Origin: an uncultured Halomicronema sp.
GTDB lineage: Bacteria > Cyanobacteriota > Cyanobacteriia > Phormidesmidales > Phormidesmidaceae
DNA: 64,000 nt
Assembly: GCA_937899725.1 (NCBI GenBank)
Contig: CALCCA010000112.1
Coordinates: forward strand, 34,987 to 98,986
Reading direction: 5' to 3'
Shown here: one piece after another, positions 38,001 through 48,600 of the stretch
How positions within the stretch are numbered: the stretch's first letter is position 1
Layout of the letters: each line of letters starts with the position of its first letter
Notes under the pieces: generated by a model
What the model saw: only the letters and a program-made list of their open reading frames with translations
The model's database searches: none
What the model was told of the DNA's origin: nothing
Program-made: the position numbers and the translations under genes

Positions 38001-38690
38001 GCCGCCTTTTGGCCCTGGTTGAAGCGCGTCCGTCAGCCCCCCATCGACAACCTGCAGTCGGTAGCTGGGAGCCGTTTCACTGCCGTCGTGCTGAAACTGA
38101 ATCAGGCCCCCATCGACATCCGCCTGGGTGAAGGTATCAGCGACACCCAAATCAGTCGCCACGCCATCAGTTAACTGCTGAAAGGTGCCGTTTGAGACAG
38201 AGAGGATGGTATAGGTCAGCTCTGCTGGTGTCGATTCGCCCGCTTCGTCGGTCGTCACCAAATTCGGTGCATCCGCATTGAGAACAACCGTGCCGCCCTC
38301 GGTAATGCTGAGCACATTGGTCGTAAAGATCGGAGCGTCGTTAATGACAAAAAAGGTGATCGTCGCGGGCTGCGGCTCTGAAGACTCAGCCGCATCGCCT
38401 TCGCCTACCGTAGCAATCACGCTATATTGCGGCTCCGAATTCGAGCTGTCGTGATCAAACTCCACTCGCCCACTCTGTACGTCGGCCAGGGTGAATTCTG
38501 TGGCTTCCGTGGCCGTTCCACCGCTGGGCGTGAGAAGAAAGCTACCCGCCAACGCTGTGGGCACAATCGTAATCCGAATGTCTGAAAGAGCCGCACCTTC
38601 GCTTTCAGCATTCAGATCATTTAAAGATAGGGTTTGTCTTTGCCCTTCAACCAGAAGGAGACTGTTGTTTGTAATGGTGGGTATTGCCAT
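32019..38690 (-). CDS. Giant cadherin/CSPG-repeat surface protein (about 2,223 residues)
   Basis: A very acidic repeat protein from ATG 38690; an in-frame TTG at 38711 is less likely. It has no signal peptide and begins directly with a repeat. Thirteen CSPG/NG2-like modules of about 100-110 residues each carry the pattern FTQAxVxxGxVxFxxDG and VNDxP linkers. Four cadherin-like modules (AVDDxGxGF, NDTDxD, TFTYxVSDGNGG) follow. The last 215 residues are five 42-44-residue repeats. Ca2+-stabilised rods of this sort act as adhesins or S-layer-like proteins. The missing Sec signal suggests type I secretion, but no RTX nonapeptides or transporter genes are seen. It is a paralogue of the next giant gene. 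Confidence 0.9.
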   Translation of the reverse strand: MAIPTITNNSLLLVEGQRQTLSLNDLNAESEGAALSDIRITIVPTALAGSFLLTPSGGTATEATEFTLADVQSGRVEFDHDSSNSEPQYSVIATVGEGDAAESSEPQPATITFFVINDAPIFTTNVLSITEGGTVVLNADAPNLVTTDEAGESTPAELTYTILSVSNGTFQQLTDGVATDLGVADTFTQADVDGGLIQFQHDGSETAPSYRLQVVDGGLTDALQPGPKGGGSTTVTIEAFTLVNDPPMVTKSSLAVTEGATVTIGSDDLAATDVESPADELVYTVVIGDAADAAQPDSFIVDGVAQAGPEVTFTQAQVDADLVEFVQGGSNFEPALTVTLSDPETTVDVDFTVDFTAENDAPQFVTNTLSIEEGGTVILNSTETNLQATDELGESTDDALTYTITSVSNGEFQRLTPEPVTLVVGDTFTQAEVDGGFIQFVQDGTSNAPDYALTVSDDGINSDPATAITTDPVSVTIPDGGFTQINDPPLVVNAAFTVTEDKTITLSSENLSTTDQDATAEQLEYTVTIDNTADPDQPDSFEIGGVAQAGPTVTFTQAQVDAGEVVFVQGGSSFDPNLTVTVKDVAIVADGEVNTIDVPLVATLDEVNDPLELQTLSLTLAEGETITLSATILSVTDEESAPEQILYTVDAVTGGSFVTVADDQPATGFSQADIEAGLIAFKSDGLNDAPTFSLTVTDGEASIVVTDESDQGVTFTAENDLPVVVVGDFVVKEGESTLINDTVLSTTDEETALEDLVYTVAIANTDPEQPDGFEIDGVLQTTAEVIFTQAQVNAGLVTFVQGGSSFAPDLTISVKDTEIAGVVNEIPVVLEPDFTDDNDPLRLQTLSFTLVEGDTIPVNTETLSVIDEETLDPAEILYTVDAVTGGDFVTAADDVPTLSFSQADIDAGLIAFKSDGLNDAPTFNLTVTADGEEPITVTDQDGDGVTFTPTNDEPIVGPSTITVGEGERVVITEAELSTIDEVGETAPEDLRYTILLESADPDQLDGFEVDGVLQTTPGIPVIFTQAQINNGQVAFVAGGANSAPTIISATVTDTAVVEAGEVNVVDVPLVIALNADNDPLQVVNNLLEISEGETLTLDADNLLTQDEETPPAELVYTIDEVLNGSFQRIDVDLGTVIGPIAVGETFTQADVSGGAIQFVHDGEEEAPSYTLTVVDTPLVVDGPTNSETIVAFIPEGGFTNVNDAPTLDLNTLTIDEGQVDFTFTAENLAASDPDSTLSQLSFEISGVEGGTFFLNGEELVEGITFTSDVIAFGELTFTDDGDEVAPSYSVTVRDPEGGSSEATPAIVVLNQINDDPEIETNTFTFTEGQRLVLNDPATGIINLQATDDETPDDELVYVISDGVVGGEFFDFNAQPINTFTQAELNDGNISFLPDGGEEKPAFEITVSDQDGGVETVQANVEDLIPVNDPPTLGENPQVTITEGEPLTLTLENLSATDPDTPDEDLIFNITDLAGGEFISLAPDAVNPVMSFTQGEVEAGQIQFVDDGDETPPAFSVSVSDGELTTEAVPVTITDFINVNDPPVAVDDAGDGFSTPADTILTTASVIANDTDEDGDALTVTQVAGQAVTAGAVTLESGALVTALADGTLSYDPNGQFGGLAQGATVEDSFTYVVSDGNGGTATANVTVEIVGVNDLPDAVDDGGEGSEGFVTDDNQDLTTPVLTLNDTDPDNDTLTVTAINGTAVAPNGSVELDTKAIVTLNDDNSVTYTPSPTYQLLAVGQTVDEIFEYTVSDGKGGEDTATVTILVNGANEAPVATDDLDPGFATTEGTEITLDVLANDTDIDTIDELTIESVDTTGITGEVINNGGDLTYIPALVLKGGETAEEIFSYTVSDGNGGTDTADVKVTVTGVNDAPIAVNDSGGGFITNEVTAFVTANVLANDSDPEGGPITLTGFDASGTQGVVTSNGDGTFNYDPNGAFNTLPQSRTATDSFSYTIQDDEGLTTTATVSIQINGLQSEFFDFERFLQEQNPAAVAPADTIGGLPLAQLYDESFYLSENPDVAAAVASGDLSSGYEHFITSGISEGRSPSVLYDEAFYLSSNPDVAAAVNAGDLNSGLEHFLNTGHIEGRDPSALFDQSDYLAANPDVANAVTDGSFDSGFDHYVSIGAEESRSPDLSLYNESFYLSNNLDVVAAVSAGDISSGYDHFISAGQIEGRAPSALYNEASYLSLNPDVAAAIDAGDLVSGFQHYESAGRFEGRFVF
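32022..32666 (-). repeat. Five C-terminal repeats of the smaller giant protein
   Basis: A 215-codon module of five units with 43, 43, 44, 43 and 42 residues. Consensus parts are LYxExxYLxxNPDVAAAV, SGxxHF and GxxEGRxPS; the last unit ends FEGRFVF. The module equals in length and unit order that of the larger paralogue (39676-40320). Confidence 0.93.
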
Positions 38691-39458
38691 GGAATTCACT
38701 CGTGATGTCAACGCAACAAAAAGACTCGGCTGGTGCTTACTCGCGACCTAAAGGGCAACCGCTTTTTCACAATGCATAAATCGTGAAAAAGAGCGAAACA
38801 ATCTAAAATTGCCAACCAGAAAAACACCCATCGCAAAAGATAGGCTGCCCTACAACAAAAAGTCACATAAACTGTAGCTCACCTTTGAAAAAATGAACAT
38901 TAAATCGTGTAATTTTTTGAGTTGCGATCGCCGCCAATAAATCCATGTTGAATCAGCGTTTGCGATCAAAAAAACATTTATCCAGCGAGACGCAAAAACC
39001 GAAGTCAATTCTGCTGTTTGTGAATGACGACTAATCTTGGCTGGCAATGGCTTAATCTCAAGGTCTGGACTGACAGTAATCGTGAAACCCTAAAATCAGT
39101 CAAAATTGATGAGCGCCTGGTTGGCGCAGGGGCTGGCTATTCAATAATAAGTCAGGATGATTTAATGGCGCGGAGTCGTGCCTAAAAACAATCAGCTCAG
39201 CCTATAGCCAACGGCTAGATTGAGCGCGTCATTACTTATCGTGATCCATCCTGCAGCACTCAAGGATACCGAATAATTGTGTTTAGAGAGCGATCGCCGA
39301 ATATTGAACTGTCCCTAACCGCGAGCGGGCGTCATCAATGATCAAGCAACCATTTGTCAGTAAGCCGATCAGCGCTTAGGAATGATGACGTCAGGTCCAG
39401 CAGTACCGGTTGCAAATGCTTGAAGTAATCGTTCAAAGTTCTCAAAACTACGATATTA
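38691..39458. other. AT-rich spacer upstream of the smaller giant gene
   Basis: About 770 bases of markedly AT-rich DNA with no credible gene. It should contain the promoter of the smaller giant gene. No further element was recognised. Confidence 0.5.
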
Positions 39459-39492
39459 ATCCGCAGTTTTAAGAAAGCTTAAAACTGCGGAT
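39459..39492 (-). terminator. Hairpin terminator of the larger giant gene
   Basis: A perfect 15-bp stem ATCCGCAGTTTTAAG / CTTAAAACTGCGGAT with a four-base loop, 180 bases past the stop codon of the larger giant gene on the minus strand. The tail on that strand is TTAATAT rather than pure T. It implies that the two giant genes are transcribed separately. Confidence 0.7.
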
Positions 39493-39672
39493 GCAACAAT
39501 ATCAGTCTAGAAAGAATGTCTCTTCTCACAAAAAGTAAAAATCAATCACTGATCTAACATCCTTAACGTTTTTTCTGTCAAGTTCGGAGTGGACTGCACC
39601 TCAAGCGATCGCAGCCAAACTGGCTAGAAAGTTGAGGTGAAAGTTCCATACTGAGCTGATTTTCCTGATGGT

Positions 39673-42600
39673 TTAGAAGACAAAACGACCTTCAAAGCGA
39701 CCGATATCTTCATAGTGCTGGAAGCCGCTGGTAAAGGTGCCGGCATTGACGGCATTAACGATATCGGGGTTACGAGCCAGATAGCTCGCTTCGTTGTAGA
39801 GCGAACTGGGGGCTCGCCCTTCTGTTTGACCCAGCGAGATGAAGTGGTCATAACCACTGCTGATGGTGCCATTGGCGACGCCTGCGGCAATATCCGGGTT
39901 GTTGTTGAGATAGAAGCTCTCGTTGTACAGCGACAACGACGGTAAGCGACTTTCTTCGGCACCGACGGTGACGTAATGGTCGAAGGCACTGTCAAACGCA
40001 CCACTTGCCACAGCGTTAGCGACATCAGGGTTAGCGGTTAAATAATCGCTCTGGTCAAACAGCGCACTCGGGTCACGTCCCTCAATATGGCCACTGTTGA
40101 GGAAGTGCGCGAGACCGCTGGCGAGCGAACCATTAGCAACCTCGTTAGCGACATCCACGTTGTTGCTCAAGTAGAAGGCTTCGTTATACAACACACTGGG
40201 GTTGCGACCCTCATTAATGCCCAAAGTGACAAAGTGTTGATAGCCCGACGAGAATCCTCCGGCAGCAACTGCACTGGCCACATCTAGGTTTTGGCTGAGG
40301 TAGAAGTTTTCGTCATAGAGCTGAGCTAAGGGGAGACCCGCAATCGTGTCTGCCGGAGCCACTGCTGCCGGGTTTTGTTCCTGCAGGAAGCGCTCAAAAT
40401 CGAAGAACTCACTCAACAAACCATTGACTTGAATGTTGACCGTCGCCGTCGACGTGAGACCATCCGCATCTTGAACGGTGTAGCTAAAGCTATCGGTCGC
40501 CGTTCGTCCTTGCGGCAGCGTGTTGAACGCGCCGTTGGGGTCATAGTTAAAGGTGCCATTGCTATTGCTGGTGACCAATCCTTGCGTGCCACTGGTGTCA
40601 AAACTAGTCAGGGTAATGAGGCTACCTTCGGGGTCGCTGTCGTTGGCGAGCACGTTGGCCGTGACAAAGGCAGTCAACTCATTCGTGATGAAGCCGCCGC
40701 CGCTATCGGTGATGGCGATCGGCGCGTCGTTGACGCCGGTCACAGTGACTTTGACATCCGCCGTATCGGTGCCCCCGTTACCATCGCTAACCGTGTAGGT
40801 AAAGGTTTCCTCGACGGTTTCGCCCCCTTTGAGTACTAGCGCCGGGATATAAGTGAGGTCACCGCCATTGTTGATCACCTGGCCGGTAAGGCCGGTGGTG
40901 TCAACGCTTTGGATTACAAGGGAGTCGCCATCATCGTCAGTGTCGTTGCCCAGCACGTTGAGCGTGATCTCTGTACCTTCGGTGGTGGTAAAGCCCGTGA
41001 TATCGTCAGTGGCAACAGGCGCTTCGTTAGCGCCGTTGATCACAATGGTCACAGTGGCGTCGTCAGTGCCGCCCTTGCCATCATCAATGGTGTAGGTAAA
41101 GGTATCGGTTGTCGATTGCCCGACAGACAGCGCCTTAAAGGTTGGCGAAGGCGTATACGTCACAGAATTATTGGCATTGAGCGTGACCTGACCGTTAGAA
41201 GGCAGGGTTGCCATGCCCCCTGAGGCGATCGCCGTGCCGTTGATTTTGGTCACTGTTAGCAGATCGTCGTCAGGGTCAGAGTCATTGAGCGTGAGTACTG
41301 CCGTCGTCAGGGATTGATTGTCATCGGTGGCAAAGCCCTCACCCGCATCATCAACGGCAATGGGGCCATCATTGACACCCGTCACGGTAACAGTGACCGA
41401 GTTACTGGCAGTGCCCCCATTGCCATCACTAACGACATAGGTAAAGACTTCGGTGCGGATTTCTCCCTGCTCAAGACTGCCGGGGGCGGTGGTGGGATTG
41501 TAGGTGAGTGTCGTGCCATTGTTGGTGACCTGTCCCAATACCCCCGTAGTATCGACACTTAAAATGGTCAGCGTGTCGTTGGTGTCAGGGTCGCTGTCAT
41601 TGGCTAACACGTCAATGACAGTGGTGGTGTTTTCGTTCGTTGCTCCGGTATCAGCCACAGCGGTGGGAGCATCGTTAGCGCCCTCAATCACAATGGTGAC
41701 CGTCGCCGTATCCGTCTCTGCCCCCATGGGGTCGTTGTCACTGAGGGTGTAGGTAAACGTATCGGTTTTCGTTTCGCCGACCGCCAAATCTTCAAATTGG
41801 CCATTAGGGTCGTAGTTGATCGAGTTGCCGTTGATCGTGACCGTGGCTCCCGAAGTGAGGGTGGCGACCCCACCATTAACCTGGCTGACGGTGAGCGGTG
41901 TGCCTTCTTCATCAGTGTCATTCAGCGTTAAATCGGGCGTTGTGAAGGCCGTGTCTTCGTTCGTCGTAAAGCCTTCACCGCTGTCGTCATTGGCCGTCGG
42001 GGTATCGTTGACCGAAGTAAAGGTGACGATGGCCTCCGCACTGGTTTCACCGCCATCGGGGTCGGTAACCGTGATGGTAAAGCTGGGCTCAGTGCTAGTG
42101 TCATCTTGCTTAAAGGCGATCGCCTTATTGTTGATGTCCTCTTGCGTAAACGTTGTGGTCGGCGTCAGGCCATTCAGGAAAAACCCACCACCTTCAGGTG
42201 GCGTGACGGTGTAAGTGAGCTGGGCCGGATCAGTCGTCTCAGCATCGGAGGCTTTGAGGTTGGTGTCATCGAGAATTAGCACCTGCCCTTCGTTGAGAGT
42301 GAAGGCATTGACATCTAGAGTGGGATCGTCATTGACCTGGAAATTATCCACGTTGATCGTGGCGGTTTCCGTCACCGTTCCGCCATCCGTATCCGTCACC
42401 GTGACCTCAAAGGAGGGGGGAACCTCATCACCATCGTCTTTGAAGGTGACCAGACCCGCATTGATTTGGACCAGAGAGAACGTATCGGCCGCCCCTAGCG
42501 CAACGCCGTTGAGGAAGAAGTCACCACCAGTGACGTTCGCTGGGTCAATGCTAAATTCCAGCAGCGTGGCTGCATCTTCGCGATCGGTCGCGTTGATGTC

Positions 42601-45600
42601 GGCTGCGGTCAGCGTAATCAACTCACCTTCAACTGGCGAGAGTTGACTAGCCGTAAACATTGGATTTTCATTGACTTGCGTAAAGGTTGCCGTCAGATCC
42701 ACCGTAAAGGTAATTTCTTTAGCTTCGGGGACACCGTTGTCAGTCACTGTGACGGTGTAAGTCGGCGCGGTCTCGCTGCCATCGTGGGCAAACGAAACTC
42801 GGTTGGTGTTGATGTCTTGCTGGGTAAAGGTAGGAGGATTGGCAACGCCATTGAGTAAAAAGTTGCCGTTGGTTGTTCCATCTACTGTATAAACCAGCAG
42901 AGCCGGGTTGGTCGTTTCCTCATCGGTCACCTCTAGCTGAGCTTGAGTGACGTTGGCCGTCCCGCCTTGGGTAATGGAAAATTCACCCGTGGCCCCTGTG
43001 GTATTACCGTCTAACACGGGGTCATCATTGATTGCAGTAAACGCGATCGCCGCAACGCTGGTATCGCTACCGGGGGGGGTGCCGTTGTCTGCGACCTCAA
43101 GGGTGTAGGTTGGGGCATCGTTCAGATCATTATGTTCAAAGGAAATCTGACCCGCGATCACATCTTGCTGGGTAAAGGTGTCGCCGTTCCCCAACTGGGT
43201 TGCCCCGTTGAAGAAATCACCATTGGTCAAATTGCTGATCGTGTAGGTCAGATCGGCAGGGCCTGATTCTTCATCGGTCACCTGCAGATTACTGGTGGTC
43301 AACGTGACCTTGTCGCCCTCGGCCAGCGTAAGCGTGTTGAGCGTAATCTCAGGGTCATCGTTTTGGTCAGCGAGTTGAGCGATGTAATTTTGAGTATCGC
43401 TGTTACCCCCGTCATCCTCTACTTTCAGCGTGTAGCTGGGCACCGTTTCGGTATCGTCGTGCACGAAGACAATGGTGCTCGGCGAGTTAATGTCAGCCTG
43501 GGTAAAGGTGGTGATCGGCGTGGTGGGGTCAGTCGTCGTGGCAAAGAAACCGCCGACCAGATTAGTCACTGTAAACGTCAGATTTTCCGGCAGGGTGTCG
43601 GTGTCAGTCGCCAGAATGTTGGTTTCATTGAGGATGAGTGTGCCCCCTTCATCAATCAAGAAGGGATCAGGATCGGTGGGGACACCGTTATCGACCAGAA
43701 GCACCGGCGCATCATTGATGGGGTTAACTGTGACCGCTGCTGCCGCCCCGATGGGGTCAGAGGAGGTATCAGTCCCATCGCTGACGACAACGTCGTAGCT
43801 GGCCTGGAGGCTGCTGGCATCGCCTGGCACCTCATTGCTATCGTCATGGGTAAAGGTGACTTCACCCTGGATGATGTCTTCTAAGGTAAAGGTGGTCTTA
43901 TTGAAGGTGCCGTTTACGACGTTAGAAACAGTGAATTCGAGATCGAAAGCAGGAGTCTCGACGTCACTGGCGAAGAGGTTGTCTGTGCCCAGGGTCACCG
44001 TGTCACCCTCATCCACCTCCAGGTTGTTCACCAATAGCAACGGTAGGTCATTCGTCGGGGTGAAGGTAAAGTCCGCTGGCGTGATGGATTTAGTCACATT
44101 TTCAGCGACGGGGCTGCCACCATCGTTCAGTGTGACCGTAAAGCTGGGCGCTTCTTCGCCCTCAAGCACAAAATCAACGAGCCCGCTCTCTATGTCAGCT
44201 TGCGTGAACTTGGTAGCGGGATCGTCGCCGCCATCGATCACAAATCTGCCGTTAGCGGTCACATCGACGGTGTAGACCAAATCATCGGTAGTGGTCAGGC
44301 CAGCGGTGAGTTCGGCGTCAGTGGTGACAAAAACTGACGTCGTAATATCGACGATGTCATCTTCCGCCACGTTAGGGAAGACGATGTTGAAGTCGGGCGC
44401 ATCGTTGACGGCGGTAAAGTCATCAATGCCGCCACTGACTGGGGCCAATGTTGTCGTACCGTCGCTCACCGCGATCGTAAAGACCGGGCTGCCCTCGCCT
44501 TCGTAGAGGAAGGTGACGTTGCCGTTGAGAATATCTTCGCGAGTGAAGGTCGTACTGGGTGTGCCATTCAGCAGGAAGCTGCCCGCATCCGTGCCGCCGA
44601 TAGTAAACGTGATCTGCGCGTCAGCCGTATCTTCATCGGTGGCATCTAGGATGGCCTGGGTCACCTGTAATGCGACGCCTTCTGTAACTGTGAAATTGTT
44701 GGCCTGAATCTCTGGCGGATCGTCAGTGGCGTTAACCGTGCCGGTGCCCGTCGCCTCCGTGAAGGCACCCTCATCATCCTCAACCTTGATGTTGAAGCTG
44801 GGAGGGGTCTCAGTGCCGTCGTTCTGGAAGAACACGTCGTTGGCGTTAACCTGCCCTTGAGTAAAGCTGCTGCTTTCGACGCCGTTGACCAGAAACTTGC
44901 CGCCTTGCTCTCCTGACACGGTGAAGAGCAGGCTGCTGTTGAGGTCATCAGCATCGGTGGCATTCAAAATCGCGTTGTTGATTAATGTCAGACCACCCTC
45001 AGCTACGGCAAAAGTGTTTAGCGTATCAAACACAGGGGCGTCGTTTTTGGCGGTGAACTCGACATCGCCTGCTTTGGTGACAGTACCGCCGGTGCCATCA
45101 GTGACCGTGATGTCAAAGACGGGATCCACTTCGCCTTCATACAAGAAGGTCACCCGGTTCAAGTCGATGTCTTGGCGAGTAAAAGTCGTGCTGGCCACAC
45201 CATCGACCAAAAAGCTACCGGCATCGGTACCGCTAATGGTGAAGGTGATTTGAGTGCTGTCGGTGGTCTCATCATCCGTCGCGTTCAACACGCCGCTGGT
45301 GACCTGTAGCAGTTCCCCTTCCACGACATCGAAATCGTTGATCGTGATTTCAGGGTCGTCATTGCTCAGGGTGAGCGTGCCCGTGCCCGTAGCGGTGGCG
45401 GTTAGCTCGCTATCACTGACGGTAATTGTGTAGCTCGGCGCAATCTCGTTACCGTCATGCTGAAAGAAGACCCGACCGAGGTTGATGTCGCGCTGAGTAA
45501 AGGTCTGGGTCGGCTCCGATTGCCCCACAATGAAGAATTTACCGCCCTCCTCACCAGAAACGGTAAAGAGCAGGTCAGAATCTTCGAAATCACCATCGGT

Positions 45601-48600
45601 AGCTGCCACAATGGCATTGGTGATAGGGGCATTGCCGCCTTCATTGACGTTAAAGGTCGGTAGCACGCCGCCGGTCAGGTTCAAAAACTCGGGGCGATCG
45701 TTGACTTCAGTGAATTCAGTGACGTTACCGGCTACATCAATGGTGGCGGCAGGCGTTTCCTGATCGCTGACGTTGATGCTAAAGACTGGGCTGGTTTCAC
45801 CGTCATAGAGGAAGGTAACGTTGCCATCGCTAATGTCTTGACGGGTAAAGGTGGTACTGGCCGTGCCGTTTACCAGGAAGCTACCGGCATCGGTGCCGCT
45901 GATCGTGAAGAGAATATTGGCGTCGTCAGAGTCTTCATCGGTGGCATCCAGCACAGCAGCCGTAATCGAGAGGAGCTCGCCTTCGGTCACCTTAAATTCA
46001 TTGGTGAGGATCGTCGGTGCATCGTTGGCCGTGGTAACGGTGCCCGTGCCAGTTGCCTCTGTGAATGCGCCCTCATCATCCTCGACTTTGATATTGAAGC
46101 TAGGAGCAGTCTCGGTGCCATCGTTCTGAAAGAACACGTCACTGGCGTTAACCTGGGCTTGGGTAAAGGTGGTTTTGACCTGCCCCTCAACCAAAAAGTC
46201 ACCGCCGACGATATCCTTCACCGTAAAGATGAGGCTGCTATCGAGGTCATCGGCATCCGTGGCCTTGATGATCGTTTCGTCAATCTCGACCAAGCCACTC
46301 TCAGGGACGTTAAAGGTCGCTAGCGTATCAAACAGAGGGGTGTCGTTCACTGCTTCAAAGCCAACGACATTCCCTGCTTCGGTAAATGTGTTGCCAGTGC
46401 CATCTTTAACCTTGATGTCAAAGACGGGTTCCACTTCACCGTCATACAAGAAGGTGACCCGGTTCAACAAGATGTCTTGGCGGGTAAAGGTCGTGCTGGC
46501 CACGCCATCTACCAAAAAGCTCCCGGCGTCGGTACCGCTGACGGTGAAAGTGATTTGAGCGCTGTCGGTCGTCTCGTCATCAGTGGCATTCAGCACCGTG
46601 CTATCGACAAGTAGCGAGGTGCCTTCTTTGACATCAAAGTTGTTGACCGTAATCTCAGGGTTATCGTCAGTGGTGACAACCGTGCCGGTACCGATCGCCA
46701 CCGTTGAGGCGCCCTCATCGTCGCTGACCGTGATCTTGTAGCTGGGGTTGACGTCGCTGCCAGTGTTCTTAAAGAAGACGGCACCGGCGTCTACCTGGGC
46801 TTGGGTAAAGGTGTTTGCGACCAGACCTTCAACCAAAAAGTCCCCCCCAACGACATCGGCAACCTCAAACGTCAGGCTGCTATCGTCATCATCAGCGTCG
46901 GTGGCATCCAAGATCGTGTTGTCGATCGGTGTCAGATCGTTTTCGTTCACCGTAAAGGGGGCGAGCGTCGCGAACACCGGGGTGTCATTGGTTGGGGTGA
47001 AACTGATGACATTGCCCATTACTGTGGAGTCGCCCCCAGTGCCATCTTCAACCTTGATGTCAAAGACCGGGTCGACTTCGCCTTCATACAAGAAGGTCAC
47101 CCGGCCAGCAAAGATGTCTTGCCGAGTAAAGGTCGTGCTGGCCACGCCATCGAGCAAAAAGCTACCCGCATCGGTGCCGCTGACGGTGAAGGTGATTTGA
47201 GCGCTATCTGTCGTCTCATCATCCGTCGCGTTGAGCACCGTGCTATCGACGTTCAGCACTTGCCCTTCAACGACTGTGAAGGTGTTAACCGTAATCTCAG
47301 GGTCATCGTCGATCGCCGTAACGGTGCCGGTGCCGGCACCCTCCGCGAACGCGCCCTCATCATCTTCAACCTTGATGTTGAAACTAGGGTCAGTCTCGCT
47401 GCCGTCGTTTCTAAAGGTCACCAGGCCGTTGTTGATGTCTTGCTGGGTAAAGCTAAAGGTTTCGCTGCCGCTGAGGATAAAGTCGCCGCCCTCCACATCG
47501 CTGACGGTAAAGAGCAGGGTGGCGTTGTCATCATCTTCGTCGGTGGCACTTAGCACACTACTGTTGATAGGCGCTTCAGCCCCCTCAGCGACAGTAAAGG
47601 TGCCAACGGTGAGCACCGGGGCATCGTTAACCTTTAAGAAGCTAGTGATAGTCCCAGGGACTACCGTTGCCAGCGGTGCGCTATCTTCGACGGTGATGGT
47701 AAAGGAGGGCGTCACCTCACTGCCGTAGAGGAAGGTGACTTTGCCATCAATAATGTCTTGGCGGCTAAAGGTGTTATCGGGGGTGCCATCCACTAGGAAG
47801 CTGCCAGCCGCCGCGCCAGTGATAGTGAAGTTGATGTTGTTGTCGTCGGTTTCTTCGACATCGATCGCATTTAACACGCTGAGATCAATGTCCAGCGGCG
47901 TGTCTTCAACAATGTTGAAGTTGTTGACAATGACCTGCGGCGCGTCGTTTGCCCCCGTGACCGTGACGTTATACACCAAGTCTTGGAAGCCGCCGTCACC
48001 ATCTGTCACCTGCAGCGTAAAGGTGTCAGTGCCTTCAAAGTTGAGGTTGGGAGTGTAGGTAAACGACTGCTCGCCATTCGCTGCACTGGTCGTGGCAGTC
48101 ACGGTGCCGCTGGTGGGGGCTGCCGTGACATCCCAAGTGAGGATGTCTTCAATGCCGACATCGGTCGCCTTGACCGTAAAGTCTTCAGCCGTATCTTCAG
48201 TCAGCGCCAGCGTGGCTGGAGACGCTGCCGGGTCAACTAGAGTCGGGTCGACGTTGAGTACCGCGATCGCCTGGGTGGTCGCGACCGTTTGACCGGCGGC
48301 ATCAGCTGCCGTCACCGTCACCGTGTAGGAGCCGGTGCCTTCATCCACATAGGTATGAGTGAGGCCATCAAACGCGAGGGTGGTTGCCGTCACGTCGGTG
48401 GCGGCACCGCCCAACGTCAGGTCAGTATCTTTAAAGGTTTCGACGGTACCATCGCCCCAATCCACCGTCAGGGTGTGGGTATCGTCAAAAAAGGCGTCGG
48501 TAGAGTTATCGACATCGTCAAAGCTGCCCGCCAATGTCACGGCGCTGCCTTCATTGAGAGAGGTGACATCGGGCGTGATGATGAGGTTGGTGGGGTCGTC

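Noticed and set aside
32322..38022. Many long plus-strand open frames opposite the smaller giant gene
   Set aside because: They are low-complexity Val/Ser/Gly-rich or Gly/Asp-rich readings of the antisense of a repetitive gene, and repeat with the repeat period.
32022..40320. Short regularly spaced repeats considered as a possible CRISPR array
   Set aside because: The repeats are in-frame protein repeats with diverged sequence and no unique spacers.
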